A stretch of DNA of 64,000 bases from CASFRF01 sp031549345 (GTDB lineage Bacteria > Verrucomicrobiota > Lentisphaeria > Victivallales > Victivallaceae): positions 1 through 64,000 of the forward strand of contig JAVBPY010000015.1 of assembly GCA_031549345.1 (NCBI GenBank), read 5' to 3'. Both the position numbers and the translations under genes were made by a program. Shown in pieces: positions 34,031-42,808 of the stretch (positions are counted from its first letter, which is position 1; every line of letters begins with the position of its first letter). The notes below the pieces were generated by a model. That model saw nothing but the letters and a program-made list of their open reading frames with translations, did no database searches and had not been told where the DNA came from.

Positions 34031-35830
34031 TTACTTGTCGAAATGCTTTTTAAGCATTGCCACCGAGCGCGTCAACTCCGCGGCGGCCTTCTTCGGACGA
34101 TAGCATTCGTCGTACGCGCCGTAGCGGAACATCCCCTTGCCCTGAATGTACCACCGCCAGTGAATCGGCACGCGGATGTCGGTCAGGCACCAGGGGCAGT
34201 AGCCGGAAATTTCCGGCAGCCCCTTGAGGACTTCATAGGTGTCGCGCAGGAGTTTCGCGTGGCGTTCCTCGCTGCCGAGCTGGTCTTCCGGAACCTGCGC
34301 CCCCAGGAGCGACATGCTGCCAAATTCGCTTAAGACGAGCGGCTTGTTGTACGGTTTGCACATCCGGACGAAATTCGAGTACGCCCCCTGCGCATCGTCC
34401 CCGTTGTTCAAATACAAGTTGGCGGAGAGGACGTCGAAAAGGTGATACCACTCCGTCGAATGCATCGCGACCCACTGCTCGTGGTAGTCGGTTACAAACT
34501 CGTCGTTCGCGCGCGGGCTCCAGTTGGAGTTGATGGAGGTGTGGTTCGACGCTTCGGCACAGCTGATCAGACGGCTTGGATCAAGCTCGCGGACGCGCTT
34601 GACCTGGCTGATCCAGTACGAATAATTGTGTTCGTCGTGGTTGTCCGGGTTGCGCCAGCAGCATTCATTGGAAACACTCCAGAAAATGAGGCTCGCACGG
34701 TTCCAGTCGCGCCGGACGGTGTCCTCCATCATCCCCATGGCTTTACGCGTCATGTTCGGCTCGCGCATGGCGAAGAGCCAGTAGGCGGGAACCTCCTCCC
34801 ACCAGAGCATCCCGGCGCGGTCCATTGCGCGGCCGAACATTTCGGCATACGGGTAGTGCGCGCAGCGGAGGAAGTTCAATCCGAGTTTCTTGGCGTGGTC
34901 AATGAGCTGCAGAACGCCTTCCTCCGTGGCGGTGCGCCCCGTCCCCGGAAATTCGGAGTGGGTGCAAATGCCGTACAGACGGATCTTTTCGCCGTTCAGA
35001 AGGATATCGCGCCCGCAGGTTTTGATTTCGCGGAAGCCGATTTCGTCGCGCAACGTTTCTTCCTTGGTAACAACTTCGACCGCGTACAGTTTGGGATTCT
35101 CCGTGGACCACAACGTCATTTCCTTCCGGTTGCGCCGGAACGTTACGACCGCCTTTTCGCCGACGCGCATCCGGCATTCCCCGGAAAGACCGAGTTCGGG
35201 GATGCGCACGCTAACATCCCGCGTGGCGGCGGCGTCGAGCGAGGCGAGCTCCATCTCGAAATTCAGCTCGGCGACGTCGCCGTCAAGATGCGTCCATGTG
35301 CGGAAATTTTCAACATGCACCGCCGGAACCACCACGAGCTTCACGCCGTTGATGATTCCGCCGTCGTTGTTCCAGTCGAAGATTTCCCCCGGAACGCGGT
35401 CGGCGCGGAGGTGATTGTCCACCAATACGAAGAGCTGGTTGTGCTTCCGCAGATATTCCGTTACCCGGAAACGGAACGCCGAATAGCCCCACTCGTGCTT
35501 GCCGACGAAAAGACCGTTCAGATAAATTTCCGACTCGTAGACCACGCCATCGAAGCAAAGGTACGCTTCCTTGCCTTCCAGATCGCCGTCGAAATCGAAA
35601 TTCTTCATGTAATCGGCATGGCCGTCGTACCACTTCAGCTCGGGGAATTGCGTCTTCCAGGTGCCGGGGACCTGAATTTCCCAAAGCCCTTCCTCGTCCC
35701 AGCAGGGGAAAATCTCGTCCCGCTTGGAGGGGTTGCGCCACCATTTCTGGCGGCGGCAGCGCTGCATCGGGTCGGGACAGAATTTCCATGTCCCGTTCAA
35801 ATCCATTCCATCTCTTCCGTAGGTAAACAT
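34031..35830 (-). CDS. GH2-family glycoside hydrolase
   Basis: A 599-residue retaining glycosidase. An N-terminal jelly-roll domain contains LCFDGVVYESEIYLNG. An Ig-like domain follows, then a TIM barrel with acid/base Glu389 in WSVSNECC and nucleophile Glu502 in VLSEFGS. The short size is like beta-glucuronidase rather than LacZ. There is no signal peptide, so the substrate must be imported. AAGGAG lies nine bases before the ATG. Specificity cannot be fixed (beta-glucuronidase or beta-galactosidase). Confidence 0.88.
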   Translation of the reverse strand: MFTYGRDGMDLNGTWKFCPDPMQRCRRQKWWRNPSKRDEIFPCWDEEGLWEIQVPGTWKTQFPELKWYDGHADYMKNFDFDGDLEGKEAYLCFDGVVYESEIYLNGLFVGKHEWGYSAFRFRVTEYLRKHNQLFVLVDNHLRADRVPGEIFDWNNDGGIINGVKLVVVPAVHVENFRTWTHLDGDVAELNFEMELASLDAAATRDVSVRIPELGLSGECRMRVGEKAVVTFRRNRKEMTLWSTENPKLYAVEVVTKEETLRDEIGFREIKTCGRDILLNGEKIRLYGICTHSEFPGTGRTATEEGVLQLIDHAKKLGLNFLRCAHYPYAEMFGRAMDRAGMLWWEEVPAYWLFAMREPNMTRKAMGMMEDTVRRDWNRASLIFWSVSNECCWRNPDNHDEHNYSYWISQVKRVRELDPSRLISCAEASNHTSINSNWSPRANDEFVTDYHEQWVAMHSTEWYHLFDVLSANLYLNNGDDAQGAYSNFVRMCKPYNKPLVLSEFGSMSLLGAQVPEDQLGSEERHAKLLRDTYEVLKGLPEISGYCPWCLTDIRVPIHWRWYIQGKGMFRYGAYDECYRPKKAAAELTRSVAMLKKHFDK

Positions 35831-35850
35831 GCAGTCATTCTCCTTATGTT

Positions 35851-37719
35851 TCAGAATTTCTTCAATTCAAATTCGAGCACATGCTTCCGAGTGTTCATTT
35901 CCGGGTTCCACAACGAGCGATGACCATCGCGGTTGCCGAGCATCGCCCACGTGGTGTCGTCATTCAACAATGCTTCCGGGTGTTCAAAAAGCCCATCCTG
36001 CCTCAAAAGCCGTCCGGGCATGAAGCTCGCTCCGTCGAATCGCCGCATTCCGGCGAAAACCACGCCGACACCGTTGTCACCGGAGGCGGTCAGGCGCATT
36101 TTTTCCGGGTTCGCCAACATCGCAGGAACGGGCGCATAGTAGGTATAAAACGGCAGATCACCGGCCCACTCCGGCTTGGGCATTCCGGCAAAAACACTCT
36201 GAAAAACACCATCCGCGCCCGCCAGCTCGACCGTCAGCGATTCGCGTCCGTAGGGATCGGGCAAAAGCAATCGGAGTTCCAGATAACCGCCCGCCGCTTT
36301 CCGGGCGGCGGCATGACGCTCCAGAAGCGGAATCGGGCGCGACTGCCGCATACGCATTCTGCCGGCGTCCAGCCCCGGACGGAAGATTTGCCAGAGGCGT
36401 TCGCGCTCGGCGAGGTTGCGCTCCCAGGCTTCTTTAAGCTCCGCCGGATCGGCGGAACCGTCGTTGCGCCACAGCTGATTCTGCCACAGCAATGTGTCCT
36501 GGATCAGCAGTTCGCACTCCACGCGCAGCAGCAACGCGGCCAACACCTTTTTCCCCAGCGGCCGCCCGATCCTGTCGGAAAAAGCCAGGAGCGTTGTCCG
36601 CGCCATGCGGAGCATGCCGATCAAGCCGGAGGTCGCAGAGCCGGGCGAACGGCGAAATCCGGCGAGTTCGGGGCCGTTAGGGCGAAAAAGGCCCGACCAG
36701 CCGTCCAGCTTGGGGGCGTCGGCAACCATCCGCAACGCGCCGGTAAAAATTGGATCGGAGCAGCCGAAAAGATCCTTCACCGCTTCGGCGAAAACCGCCT
36801 CCGCATCCCCCTGCCCCCGGCATTTCCACCAACGCCCGGCAAAAGCGACTTGCGGCAAGAAGGCGTACAGGAAATCCCATTCGTGCTCCCAGGTGGTCAT
36901 CAGCATTCCATCCGGCTTGTGCTGGAACGCGTATTCGCTGATGCTGAGGGTGTTGCCGAGCCACACTTCACGCGGGGCCACCCAGCAGGGCCGTCCGCTG
37001 TTTTCGTAAACATTCAGGATGTCGATCCGGCGGCGGTTGCCGTATTTGGTTTCTTTCCCATCGACCACTTCGTTGTATTCCCAGAATACCTGTACGATCT
37101 CGCGCGGAAGCGTTTCCAAAAGTTCGGGGAAAAAGTCGGCCATATCGTCCCAGATCGCCATTTTTTTGCCAAGCTTTACGCAAATAGCGTAGAGGAACTT
37201 CAGGTGTTCGGCGAAAATCTCCGCGTGGGTCGTCCCGGCCGCCAAACGCGCCCGGCAGCGCGAACAGCTTGCGAGGCGGAAAACTTCGTCGCAGCCGACG
37301 TGCAGCTCTTCCGCAGGGAAAATCGCGGCGACTTCGGACACATAACGCGTCAGGAATTCGAGCACCGCCGGATCGCTTGGGCAGAGCTCCATGCGTTTCC
37401 GGTCCGGGGGCAATTCGCGTTGCTCCGAAAGGTGCGCCAACTCCGGGTGGCTCAAAAAAAGCTCGCAGTGCCCGAGCGCGTTCAGCGCTGGAATCACCTT
37501 GATTCCGCGCTTCGCGGCGTACCCGATGACCTCCTCCATCTCCGCGATGGAGTAGGAGCGTTCCGGGTCGGCAAACGAGAAGGACGCGGTGCGCACGCCC
37601 CCCTCCAGATACAGCATCAACGCGGTGTACCCGTTGCCGGCGGCGAAATCGGCCATTTCGCAGATGTACGCCACCGTCTCCTTCTGGCGGGCCAGATCCA
37701 GTTGCAGTATAATTTCCAT
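35851..37719 (-). CDS. GH20-family glycoside hydrolase (beta-hexosaminidase-like)
   Basis: A 622-residue protein whose ATG overlaps the pdxJ stop (TAATG). The catalytic barrel starts at once, without the usual N-terminal domain 2. The Asp144-Glu145 pair in LHVGCDEVF is the substrate-assisted catalytic dyad, and GIKVIPALNALGHCE is the strand-2 motif. About 350 C-terminal residues form helical and beta domains of unknown role. No signal peptide is present. It likely removes terminal N-acetylhexosamine from imported oligosaccharides. Confidence 0.83.
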   Translation of the reverse strand: MEIILQLDLARQKETVAYICEMADFAAGNGYTALMLYLEGGVRTASFSFADPERSYSIAEMEEVIGYAAKRGIKVIPALNALGHCELFLSHPELAHLSEQRELPPDRKRMELCPSDPAVLEFLTRYVSEVAAIFPAEELHVGCDEVFRLASCSRCRARLAAGTTHAEIFAEHLKFLYAICVKLGKKMAIWDDMADFFPELLETLPREIVQVFWEYNEVVDGKETKYGNRRRIDILNVYENSGRPCWVAPREVWLGNTLSISEYAFQHKPDGMLMTTWEHEWDFLYAFLPQVAFAGRWWKCRGQGDAEAVFAEAVKDLFGCSDPIFTGALRMVADAPKLDGWSGLFRPNGPELAGFRRSPGSATSGLIGMLRMARTTLLAFSDRIGRPLGKKVLAALLLRVECELLIQDTLLWQNQLWRNDGSADPAELKEAWERNLAERERLWQIFRPGLDAGRMRMRQSRPIPLLERHAAARKAAGGYLELRLLLPDPYGRESLTVELAGADGVFQSVFAGMPKPEWAGDLPFYTYYAPVPAMLANPEKMRLTASGDNGVGVVFAGMRRFDGASFMPGRLLRQDGLFEHPEALLNDDTTWAMLGNRDGHRSLWNPEMNTRKHVLEFELKKF

Positions 37720-38432
37720 TAGTATTCGTCCATCAGTGCGCGCATTTCGCGCACTGCCTGCTCCATGCCGACCATGATCGAACGGCCGACGATGCTGTGC
37801 CCGATATTCAATTCGTGCAAATGGGGGATCTCGAGAATTCCGGCCATGTTCTCGTAGTCGATCCCGTGTCCGGCGTTGACCTTGAGTTTGCGTGCATTTC
37901 CCCACTCCGCCCCGGCGATCAGGCGCTTGAGCTCCGCCTTTTGGGCCGCGCCGCGCGCGTTGGCGTAGGAACCCGTGTGGAGCTCGATGTAATCCGCGCC
38001 GACACGCGCGGCCGCGTCGATCTGGGCCTCCTCCGGGTCGATGAACAAACTCACCACAATACCGTCGCCCTTGAGCAAGTCCACCGCGCGGCGAATACGG
38101 TCAAACGAACCGAGAACGTCCAACCCTCCCTCCGTCGTAAGCTCCTCGCGTTTTTCCGGAACAAGGCAGGAGCTGTGCGGGCGAATACGGCGGGCGATGG
38201 CCACCATTTCGTCGGTAACGGCCATTTCCATGTTCAGAAAGCGGACCTTCTTTGCGAGCATTTCAATGTCGCGGTCAAGGATATGCCGCCGGTCCTCGCG
38301 CAAGTGCGCGGTAATGCCCCAGGCTCCGGCGCGTTCCGCCGCAAGCGCGGCCTCCACGGGATCGGGGGACTCGGCGCGGCGCGCCTGGCGCACAGTCGCC
38401 ACATGATCGATATTGACGCCAAGATTCAACAT
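37719..38432 (-). CDS. pdxJ: pyridoxine 5'-phosphate synthase
   Basis: Condenses 1-deoxyxylulose 5-phosphate with 3-amino-2-oxopropyl phosphate in vitamin B6 synthesis. The 237 residues contain VNIDHVATVRQAR at the start, AHLREDRRHI, VNAGHGIDYEN and ELNIGHSIVG, all diagnostic. The start at 38432 follows GAGG by seven bases. It overlaps the upstream unknown gene by 7 bases. Co-transcription with riboflavin genes makes this a cofactor cluster. Confidence 0.96.
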   Translation of the reverse strand: MLNLGVNIDHVATVRQARRAESPDPVEAALAAERAGAWGITAHLREDRRHILDRDIEMLAKKVRFLNMEMAVTDEMVAIARRIRPHSSCLVPEKREELTTEGGLDVLGSFDRIRRAVDLLKGDGIVVSLFIDPEEAQIDAAARVGADYIELHTGSYANARGAAQKAELKRLIAGAEWGNARKLKVNAGHGIDYENMAGILEIPHLHELNIGHSIVGRSIMVGMEQAVREMRALMDEY

Positions 38433-39187
38433 TCCATACCTCTGAGTTCCTGGATTAAATGGGCGAGTTCCTCCAGGCGGCGCGCGCTGTTTTCCTGGCG
38501 CATGCCGTCCGGAACAAAAAGAACGCAAAGCTCGCATTCGGTGCGCAAAGCGCGGCGAATCCACGGGAGAAGCGGTTTCGCCGCAAGGTGGTTGCCGGTT
38601 TCGGGCTGGTAATGAATATGCATCGCCCCGACGCGGAACGCAAGACGGGGCCAGATTTTTTCCGGGTCAAGCGCCGCAAACCCCGGTTCGTGCGGATAAA
38701 GTTCCAGCGACCAGCGGAGGGAGTCGAACATCATCTCCCGCAACAGTCCGGCGAAGACATCCGGATCGTTCCCCGGTAGGCGCAACGGAAGAAGCTGTGT
38801 CCACCCCTCCTCGCGCCACGTCCTGTAACAGCTCCGGAGGAGGGAAAAGAGATTTTTCCTGTACTCCATATCCTGTACGGCAAGCGACAAATCGAACATG
38901 CCCACCCCCGTCGAAATGCCGAGCCCCAGGGCGCGTTCGCACATTTCACGCAAATATTCGCCGAAATCAAGACGCATCGAGTGTTTTTCGCCGGGGAGGA
39001 GGCGGCACAACGACGCATCGTATACGTCGCGCACGATCCACTCCACATCGAGCCGCGAAAGTTTCCGCCCAAGCTCCGTATTTTCCAGCCATCCCCCCGG
39101 AATGGCCAAGACGGAAAATTCCGGAGAGAGCGAAGCGGAAAGCTGCGCCGGAAAATCCAACGACACGCCGAAGTGCGTCTTTTTCAC
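38426..39187 (-). CDS. protein of unknown function (barrel-like)
   Basis: A 253-residue protein starting at GTG 39187, which overlaps the ribE stop by 4 bases. Alternating strand/helix pattern, with HFGVSLDFPA at the start, VGMFDLSLAV, LLPLRLPGND and MHIHYQPETGNH. This could be a TIM barrel of the sugar-isomerase type, but metal ligands are not obvious and I do not recognise the family. It lies between ribE and pdxJ. Confidence 0.6.
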   Translation of the reverse strand: MKKTHFGVSLDFPAQLSASLSPEFSVLAIPGGWLENTELGRKLSRLDVEWIVRDVYDASLCRLLPGEKHSMRLDFGEYLREMCERALGLGISTGVGMFDLSLAVQDMEYRKNLFSLLRSCYRTWREEGWTQLLPLRLPGNDPDVFAGLLREMMFDSLRWSLELYPHEPGFAALDPEKIWPRLAFRVGAMHIHYQPETGNHLAAKPLLPWIRRALRTECELCVLFVPDGMRQENSARRLEELAHLIQELRGMEC

Positions 39188-39828
39188 AACGCAAACCCCG
39201 CTTCGCGCAGTTTCTCCAGCGTAACGCCCGATTCCTTTTTCGGCGCTTCGGCAAGCTCAAGACTGCGGAGAACGTATTTACCCATAAGATCGGTTTCCAA
39301 ATTCACGGAATCACCCACGCGCCGGTCGGGAAGCGCCGTATCCGCGCGGGTTACAGGGATCAGGTGAACACTGAAAAAATCGCGTTCCAACGCCGCCAGC
39401 GTCAGCGAAACACCGTCCAGCGCAACGCTCCCCTTGCAAACGAAATACACCGCGAGTTCCGCCGGGAATTCGACATCCATAATGGTGTCCTCGCCCGCCT
39501 TCCGCAAGGCGCGGACCCGTCCCGTCCCGTCGATATGTCCGGCGACGATGTGCCCCCCCAATCGGTCGCCCAAACAGAGCGCCCGCTCCAGATTCACCCG
39601 CGCCCCCAAAGGGAGATGCTCAAGATTGGTCCGCTGCAGTGTTTCCGCCAGGGTGTGAAAAATCAGCGAACCATCGGTATTTTCGCGTTCCAGCGTCAGG
39701 CAACATCCGTTCACGGCGATGCTTTCGCCGTATTCAAGATCGGCAAAGCGCTTTGCAGGCAGAAGCGTCAGTTTATCGCCGCCGCGTCCGATGAGTTTCG
39801 CCGTCGTTTCCACCAATCCGGTAAACAT
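39184..39828 (-). CDS. ribE: riboflavin synthase, alpha subunit
   Basis: Dismutates two lumazine molecules to riboflavin. The 214 residues comprise two lumazine-binding repeats, beginning MFTGLVETTAKL and with VNGCCLTL, GGHIVAGHIDGTG and ALDGVSLTL. GAGG precedes the ATG. It is three bases downstream of ribD. Confidence 0.95.
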   Translation of the reverse strand: MFTGLVETTAKLIGRGGDKLTLLPAKRFADLEYGESIAVNGCCLTLERENTDGSLIFHTLAETLQRTNLEHLPLGARVNLERALCLGDRLGGHIVAGHIDGTGRVRALRKAGEDTIMDVEFPAELAVYFVCKGSVALDGVSLTLAALERDFFSVHLIPVTRADTALPDRRVGDSVNLETDLMGKYVLRSLELAEAPKKESGVTLEKLREAGFAL

Positions 39829-39831
39829 GCT

Positions 39832-40860
39832 TCACCTCTTTTCGATCCGGCCGGAAACAGCCAGGTCATCGCCATACAACACCGTTTGCACATCGCGCAA
39901 GCGAAGCGCCTCGGCCAGACGCGCGGGATCCTCCCCGCCGAGAACCGGGCGGCTCCCGCGCCCGCCGAGCAACCGGGGCGCAATATGGAACTCCACCTCG
40001 TCCACCGCGTTGCAACGCAATGCGGATGCGGCCAGCTCCCCGCCCCCCTCCAGCAAAAGCGACGTAACGCCTTCGCCGCCGAGTTCTTTCAAAAAAACCT
40101 CCCATGCCGCCGCATCGTCCAATATGACACAACGAACCGGTTCCCCCGGAAAAAATCCGGCGATCTCCTCCGGGGAAGTCCGGCGGCAGGCGACGATTTT
40201 CCGGGGTTGGCGCGGCCAATCGGCGGGCTCGCGGACGGTGAGCGACGGGCGGTCAAGGCGCACCGTTTCGGCCGAAACCATCACCGCGTCGGCCCAGCGC
40301 CGCAATTCCTGCACCCGTCCGCGCGCCGCGGGGCCGGTAATCCATTTGGATTCCCCGGATTGCGTCGCGATTTTTCCGTCGAGCGTCATCGCCATTTTCA
40401 GGAGAACCCACGGCTTTCCCTTGGTGATCCAGGAAAAGAAAGCACGGTTCAAATCAGCGCACAACGCCTCTTCCACGCCGTATTCGACATCCACGCCGCC
40501 GGCACGGAGAATTTCCACCCCTCGTCCGGCGTGCGCCGGATTCGGGTCCAGCGAACCGATAACCACCCGGCGCACACCGGCGTCGAGAATGGCGCGCGTG
40601 CAAGGCGGCGTCCGCCCCGTGGTGCTGCATGGTTCCAACGTTACATACATCGTCGCGTCGTCGGCGCTTCCTTGAACGGAGCGCAACGCCTCCACTTCGG
40701 CATGGGGCAGCCCTGCCTGGTGGTGGTACCCTTCACCGATCGAAACACCGTCGCGCACAAGCACCGCGCCGACCATCGGATTCGGGGATGTCATCCCCCA
40801 GGCGCACCGCGCTAGCGTCCAGGCGCGCCGCATCCAATCGGCGTCCTCCCGGAAACTCAT
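39832..40860 (-). CDS. ribD: bifunctional diaminohydroxyphosphoribosylaminopyrimidine deaminase / 5-amino-6-(5-phosphoribosylamino)uracil reductase
   Basis: Catalyses the second and third steps of riboflavin synthesis. The 342 residues start at 40860, overlapping ftsY by 4 bases. The deaminase zinc site is His53 and Glu55 in HAEVEAL and Cys78/Cys87 in EPCSTTGRTPPC. The reductase half (from about residue 145) has KMAMTLDGKIA and LLLEGGGELA. Both halves look intact. Confidence 0.94.
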   Translation of the reverse strand: MSFREDADWMRRAWTLARCAWGMTSPNPMVGAVLVRDGVSIGEGYHHQAGLPHAEVEALRSVQGSADDATMYVTLEPCSTTGRTPPCTRAILDAGVRRVVIGSLDPNPAHAGRGVEILRAGGVDVEYGVEEALCADLNRAFFSWITKGKPWVLLKMAMTLDGKIATQSGESKWITGPAARGRVQELRRWADAVMVSAETVRLDRPSLTVREPADWPRQPRKIVACRRTSPEEIAGFFPGEPVRCVILDDAAAWEVFLKELGGEGVTSLLLEGGGELAASALRCNAVDEVEFHIAPRLLGGRGSRPVLGGEDPARLAEALRLRDVQTVLYGDDLAVSGRIEKR

Positions 40861-41786
40861 TTTCCCACCGTCTCGAAGATCGCGTCGGCGTAAAACTTCG
40901 GATCGAACGGTTGGAGGTCTTCCGGCTGTTCGCCGAGGCCGACGAAGAATGTGGGCAGATTGAATTCCTGGTGCAGAGCAACGACCATGCCGCCGCGTCC
41001 CGTACCATCCAACTTGGTCAACACCAGCCCGGTTACACCGGCGGCGTCGGAAAATTCCCGCGCCTGGTTGATCACGTTGGCCCCCAGCGTCGAATCCACC
41101 GTAAGCCACACTTCGTGCGGGGCGCCGGGGTACGCTTTTTCCAGCGAACGGCGGATTTTCGCCAATTCGGCCATTAAATTTTTCTGGTTGTGCTGCCGCC
41201 CGGCGGTGTCGATCAAAAGGAAGTCGGCTTTTTTCGCCAAAGCGACGCGCGCGCCGTCGTAGGCCACGCCGGCGGGGTCCGCGCCGGGTTTCCCGGCAAT
41301 CACTTCGGCCCCGATGCGTTTTCCCCAGAGTTGAAGCTGTTCGACGGCGGCGGCGCGAAACGTATCGCAGGCGGCAAGAACCACGGTTTTTCCATCGGCG
41401 ATCTGCCGCGCGGCGAGCTTGCCGATGGTGGTTGTTTTGCCGGAGCCGTTGACGCCGACCATCAGGATCACCGTCGGCCCCTCCCCTTGTGCCGCGTGTA
41501 TTTCGCGCACATTGCCGGAAAGAATGTTGGTGATGCTCTCTGCCGCGGCGCGGCACAAATCCGCATCGGTGGCGATCAATCCGCGCGCATAACGGTCGCG
41601 GAGCTCGCCCACGATCTTTCCGGCCGCCTGCACACCGAAATCGGCGGCGATCAGACGGGCTTCGAGTTCGCCGAAGCTCTCCGCGCTGTGCGCTTTAATG
41701 CCGGTAAAAAGGCCGCTGAATGTGCGGGCGACCTTGGTCGCCGTTTTCTCCAGTCCGCTCCGGAAAATGGAAAAAATAGACTTCAT
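40857..41786 (-). CDS. ftsY: signal recognition particle receptor FtsY
   Basis: The membrane-associated GTPase that docks SRP-bound ribosomes to the translocon. The 309 residues comprise a short N domain and the G domain: P-loop GVNGSGKTTTIGKLA from residue 111, LAACDTFRAAAVEQL, LLIDTAGRQ and LTKLDGTGRGG. The acidic A domain of E. coli FtsY is absent, so membrane binding must use the short basic N-terminus. It overlaps nusB by 4 bases. Confidence 0.95.
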   Translation of the reverse strand: MKSIFSIFRSGLEKTATKVARTFSGLFTGIKAHSAESFGELEARLIAADFGVQAAGKIVGELRDRYARGLIATDADLCRAAAESITNILSGNVREIHAAQGEGPTVILMVGVNGSGKTTTIGKLAARQIADGKTVVLAACDTFRAAAVEQLQLWGKRIGAEVIAGKPGADPAGVAYDGARVALAKKADFLLIDTAGRQHNQKNLMAELAKIRRSLEKAYPGAPHEVWLTVDSTLGANVINQAREFSDAAGVTGLVLTKLDGTGRGGMVVALHQEFNLPTFFVGLGEQPEDLQPFDPKFYADAIFETVGK

Positions 41787-42265
41787 TGCTGTTTTTCCCG
41801 CGCCGGACGCTGCAAAGTGTCCTTGATCGCGTTCAGGACGCCGTTGATGAAGTTGATCACATCTTCGCCGCTGTAATCGCGGGCAATGCCGATGGCCTCA
41901 TCGATGCTGACAACGGGCGGAACATCCGCAACGAAAAGCATTTCGGCCACGGAAACGCGCATGATATTCCTATCCACCAAGGACATGCGATCCATGTTCC
42001 AGTGCGCCGAACGGGCACTGATGGCGCGGTCCACCTCTTCGCGATTCAGGGCCACGAGGGTGAAAAGCTGCTCGGCGTATTCACGGCCCTTGCGGGCGTA
42101 ACGGTTTTCCTTCAGCTCGTGCGCGTCTTCGAGTTCCTGATAGTACTCGTCCCACGTTTTCATGTCGGGCGTTTCACCGAGCATATCGCAACGGAACAAA
42201 TACTGCATGGCCAACTCGCGCCCGAGCCGTTTGGAGTGCAGTTTCTGTACGGCCTCCGAGGTCAT
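41783..42265 (-). CDS. nusB: transcription antitermination factor NusB
   Basis: An all-helical 160-residue RNA-binding protein acting with NusE on rRNA transcripts. SKRLGRELAMQYLFRCDM at the start and VVSIDEAIGIARDYSGED followed by FINGVLNAI at the end are typical. The ribH-nusB order with a 4-base overlap is conserved in many bacteria. Confidence 0.93.
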   Translation of the reverse strand: MTSEAVQKLHSKRLGRELAMQYLFRCDMLGETPDMKTWDEYYQELEDAHELKENRYARKGREYAEQLFTLVALNREEVDRAISARSAHWNMDRMSLVDRNIMRVSVAEMLFVADVPPVVSIDEAIGIARDYSGEDVINFINGVLNAIKDTLQRPAREKQQ

Positions 42266-42741
42266 TTTATCGCGGCGCTCAAGTTCGCCATTTCAATGGC
42301 CGCCAATGCCGCGTCCACACCTTTGTTGCCCGCCTTGGTTCCGCTGCGTTCGATCGCCTGTTCGATGTTCTCCGCGGTGATCATCCCGTAAGTAACCGGC
42401 ACGCCGAACTCCAGACCAAGTTGTGCCAGACATTTGGATACTTCCGCATTGATGTAGCCGGCATGGGGCGTCGCCCCCTGGATGACCACACCGAGAGCAA
42501 TGACCGCGTCGTACTTCTTCTGGAGCAAAAGCTTTTTCACGGCAAACGGGATTTCGTACGACCCGGGCACATACGCCACAGTAATGTCCGCCCCGGCGCC
42601 GCCGTGGCGAAGGATCGCATCCTGCGCGCCGTCCAGAAGACGGCCGACAAAAAAATCATTGAAACGTCCGCAAACAATCGCGAAGCGCAATCCTTTTGCG
42701 CTCAGCGTTCCTTCATAAACCATTCCGAGCTCTGCTTTCAT
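42262..42741 (-). CDS. ribH: 6,7-dimethyl-8-ribityllumazine synthase
   Basis: Condenses ribitylaminouracil and dihydroxybutanone phosphate. The 159 residues contain VCGRFNDFF, VPGSYEIPFAVK and GVVIQGATPHAGY with catalytic His93 (the family usually has an Arg where Gln88 stands). It is the first gene of the nine-gene operon. No ribA or ribB is in the window. Confidence 0.94.
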   Translation of the reverse strand: MKAELGMVYEGTLSAKGLRFAIVCGRFNDFFVGRLLDGAQDAILRHGGAGADITVAYVPGSYEIPFAVKKLLLQKKYDAVIALGVVIQGATPHAGYINAEVSKCLAQLGLEFGVPVTYGMITAENIEQAIERSGTKAGNKGVDAALAAIEMANLSAAIK

Positions 42742-42776
42742 AACCGCGCCTTTTCGTTAATTTCCGTCAAAACGAT

Positions 42777-42805
42777 ACTATACCATGCAATTCGAGCTCT
42801 TGCAA
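42777..42805 (-). promoter_or_regulatory. promoter of the nine-gene ribH operon
   Basis: Minus strand TTGCAA (42800-42805), 17 bases, TATAGT (42777-42782). The leader to the ribH start is about 30 bases, too short for an FMN riboswitch. Confidence 0.7.
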
Positions 42806-42808
42806 GCG

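Noticed and set aside
42742..42776. FMN riboswitch upstream of ribH
   Set aside because: The leader between promoter and start codon is about 30 bases, far too short for the RFN element.
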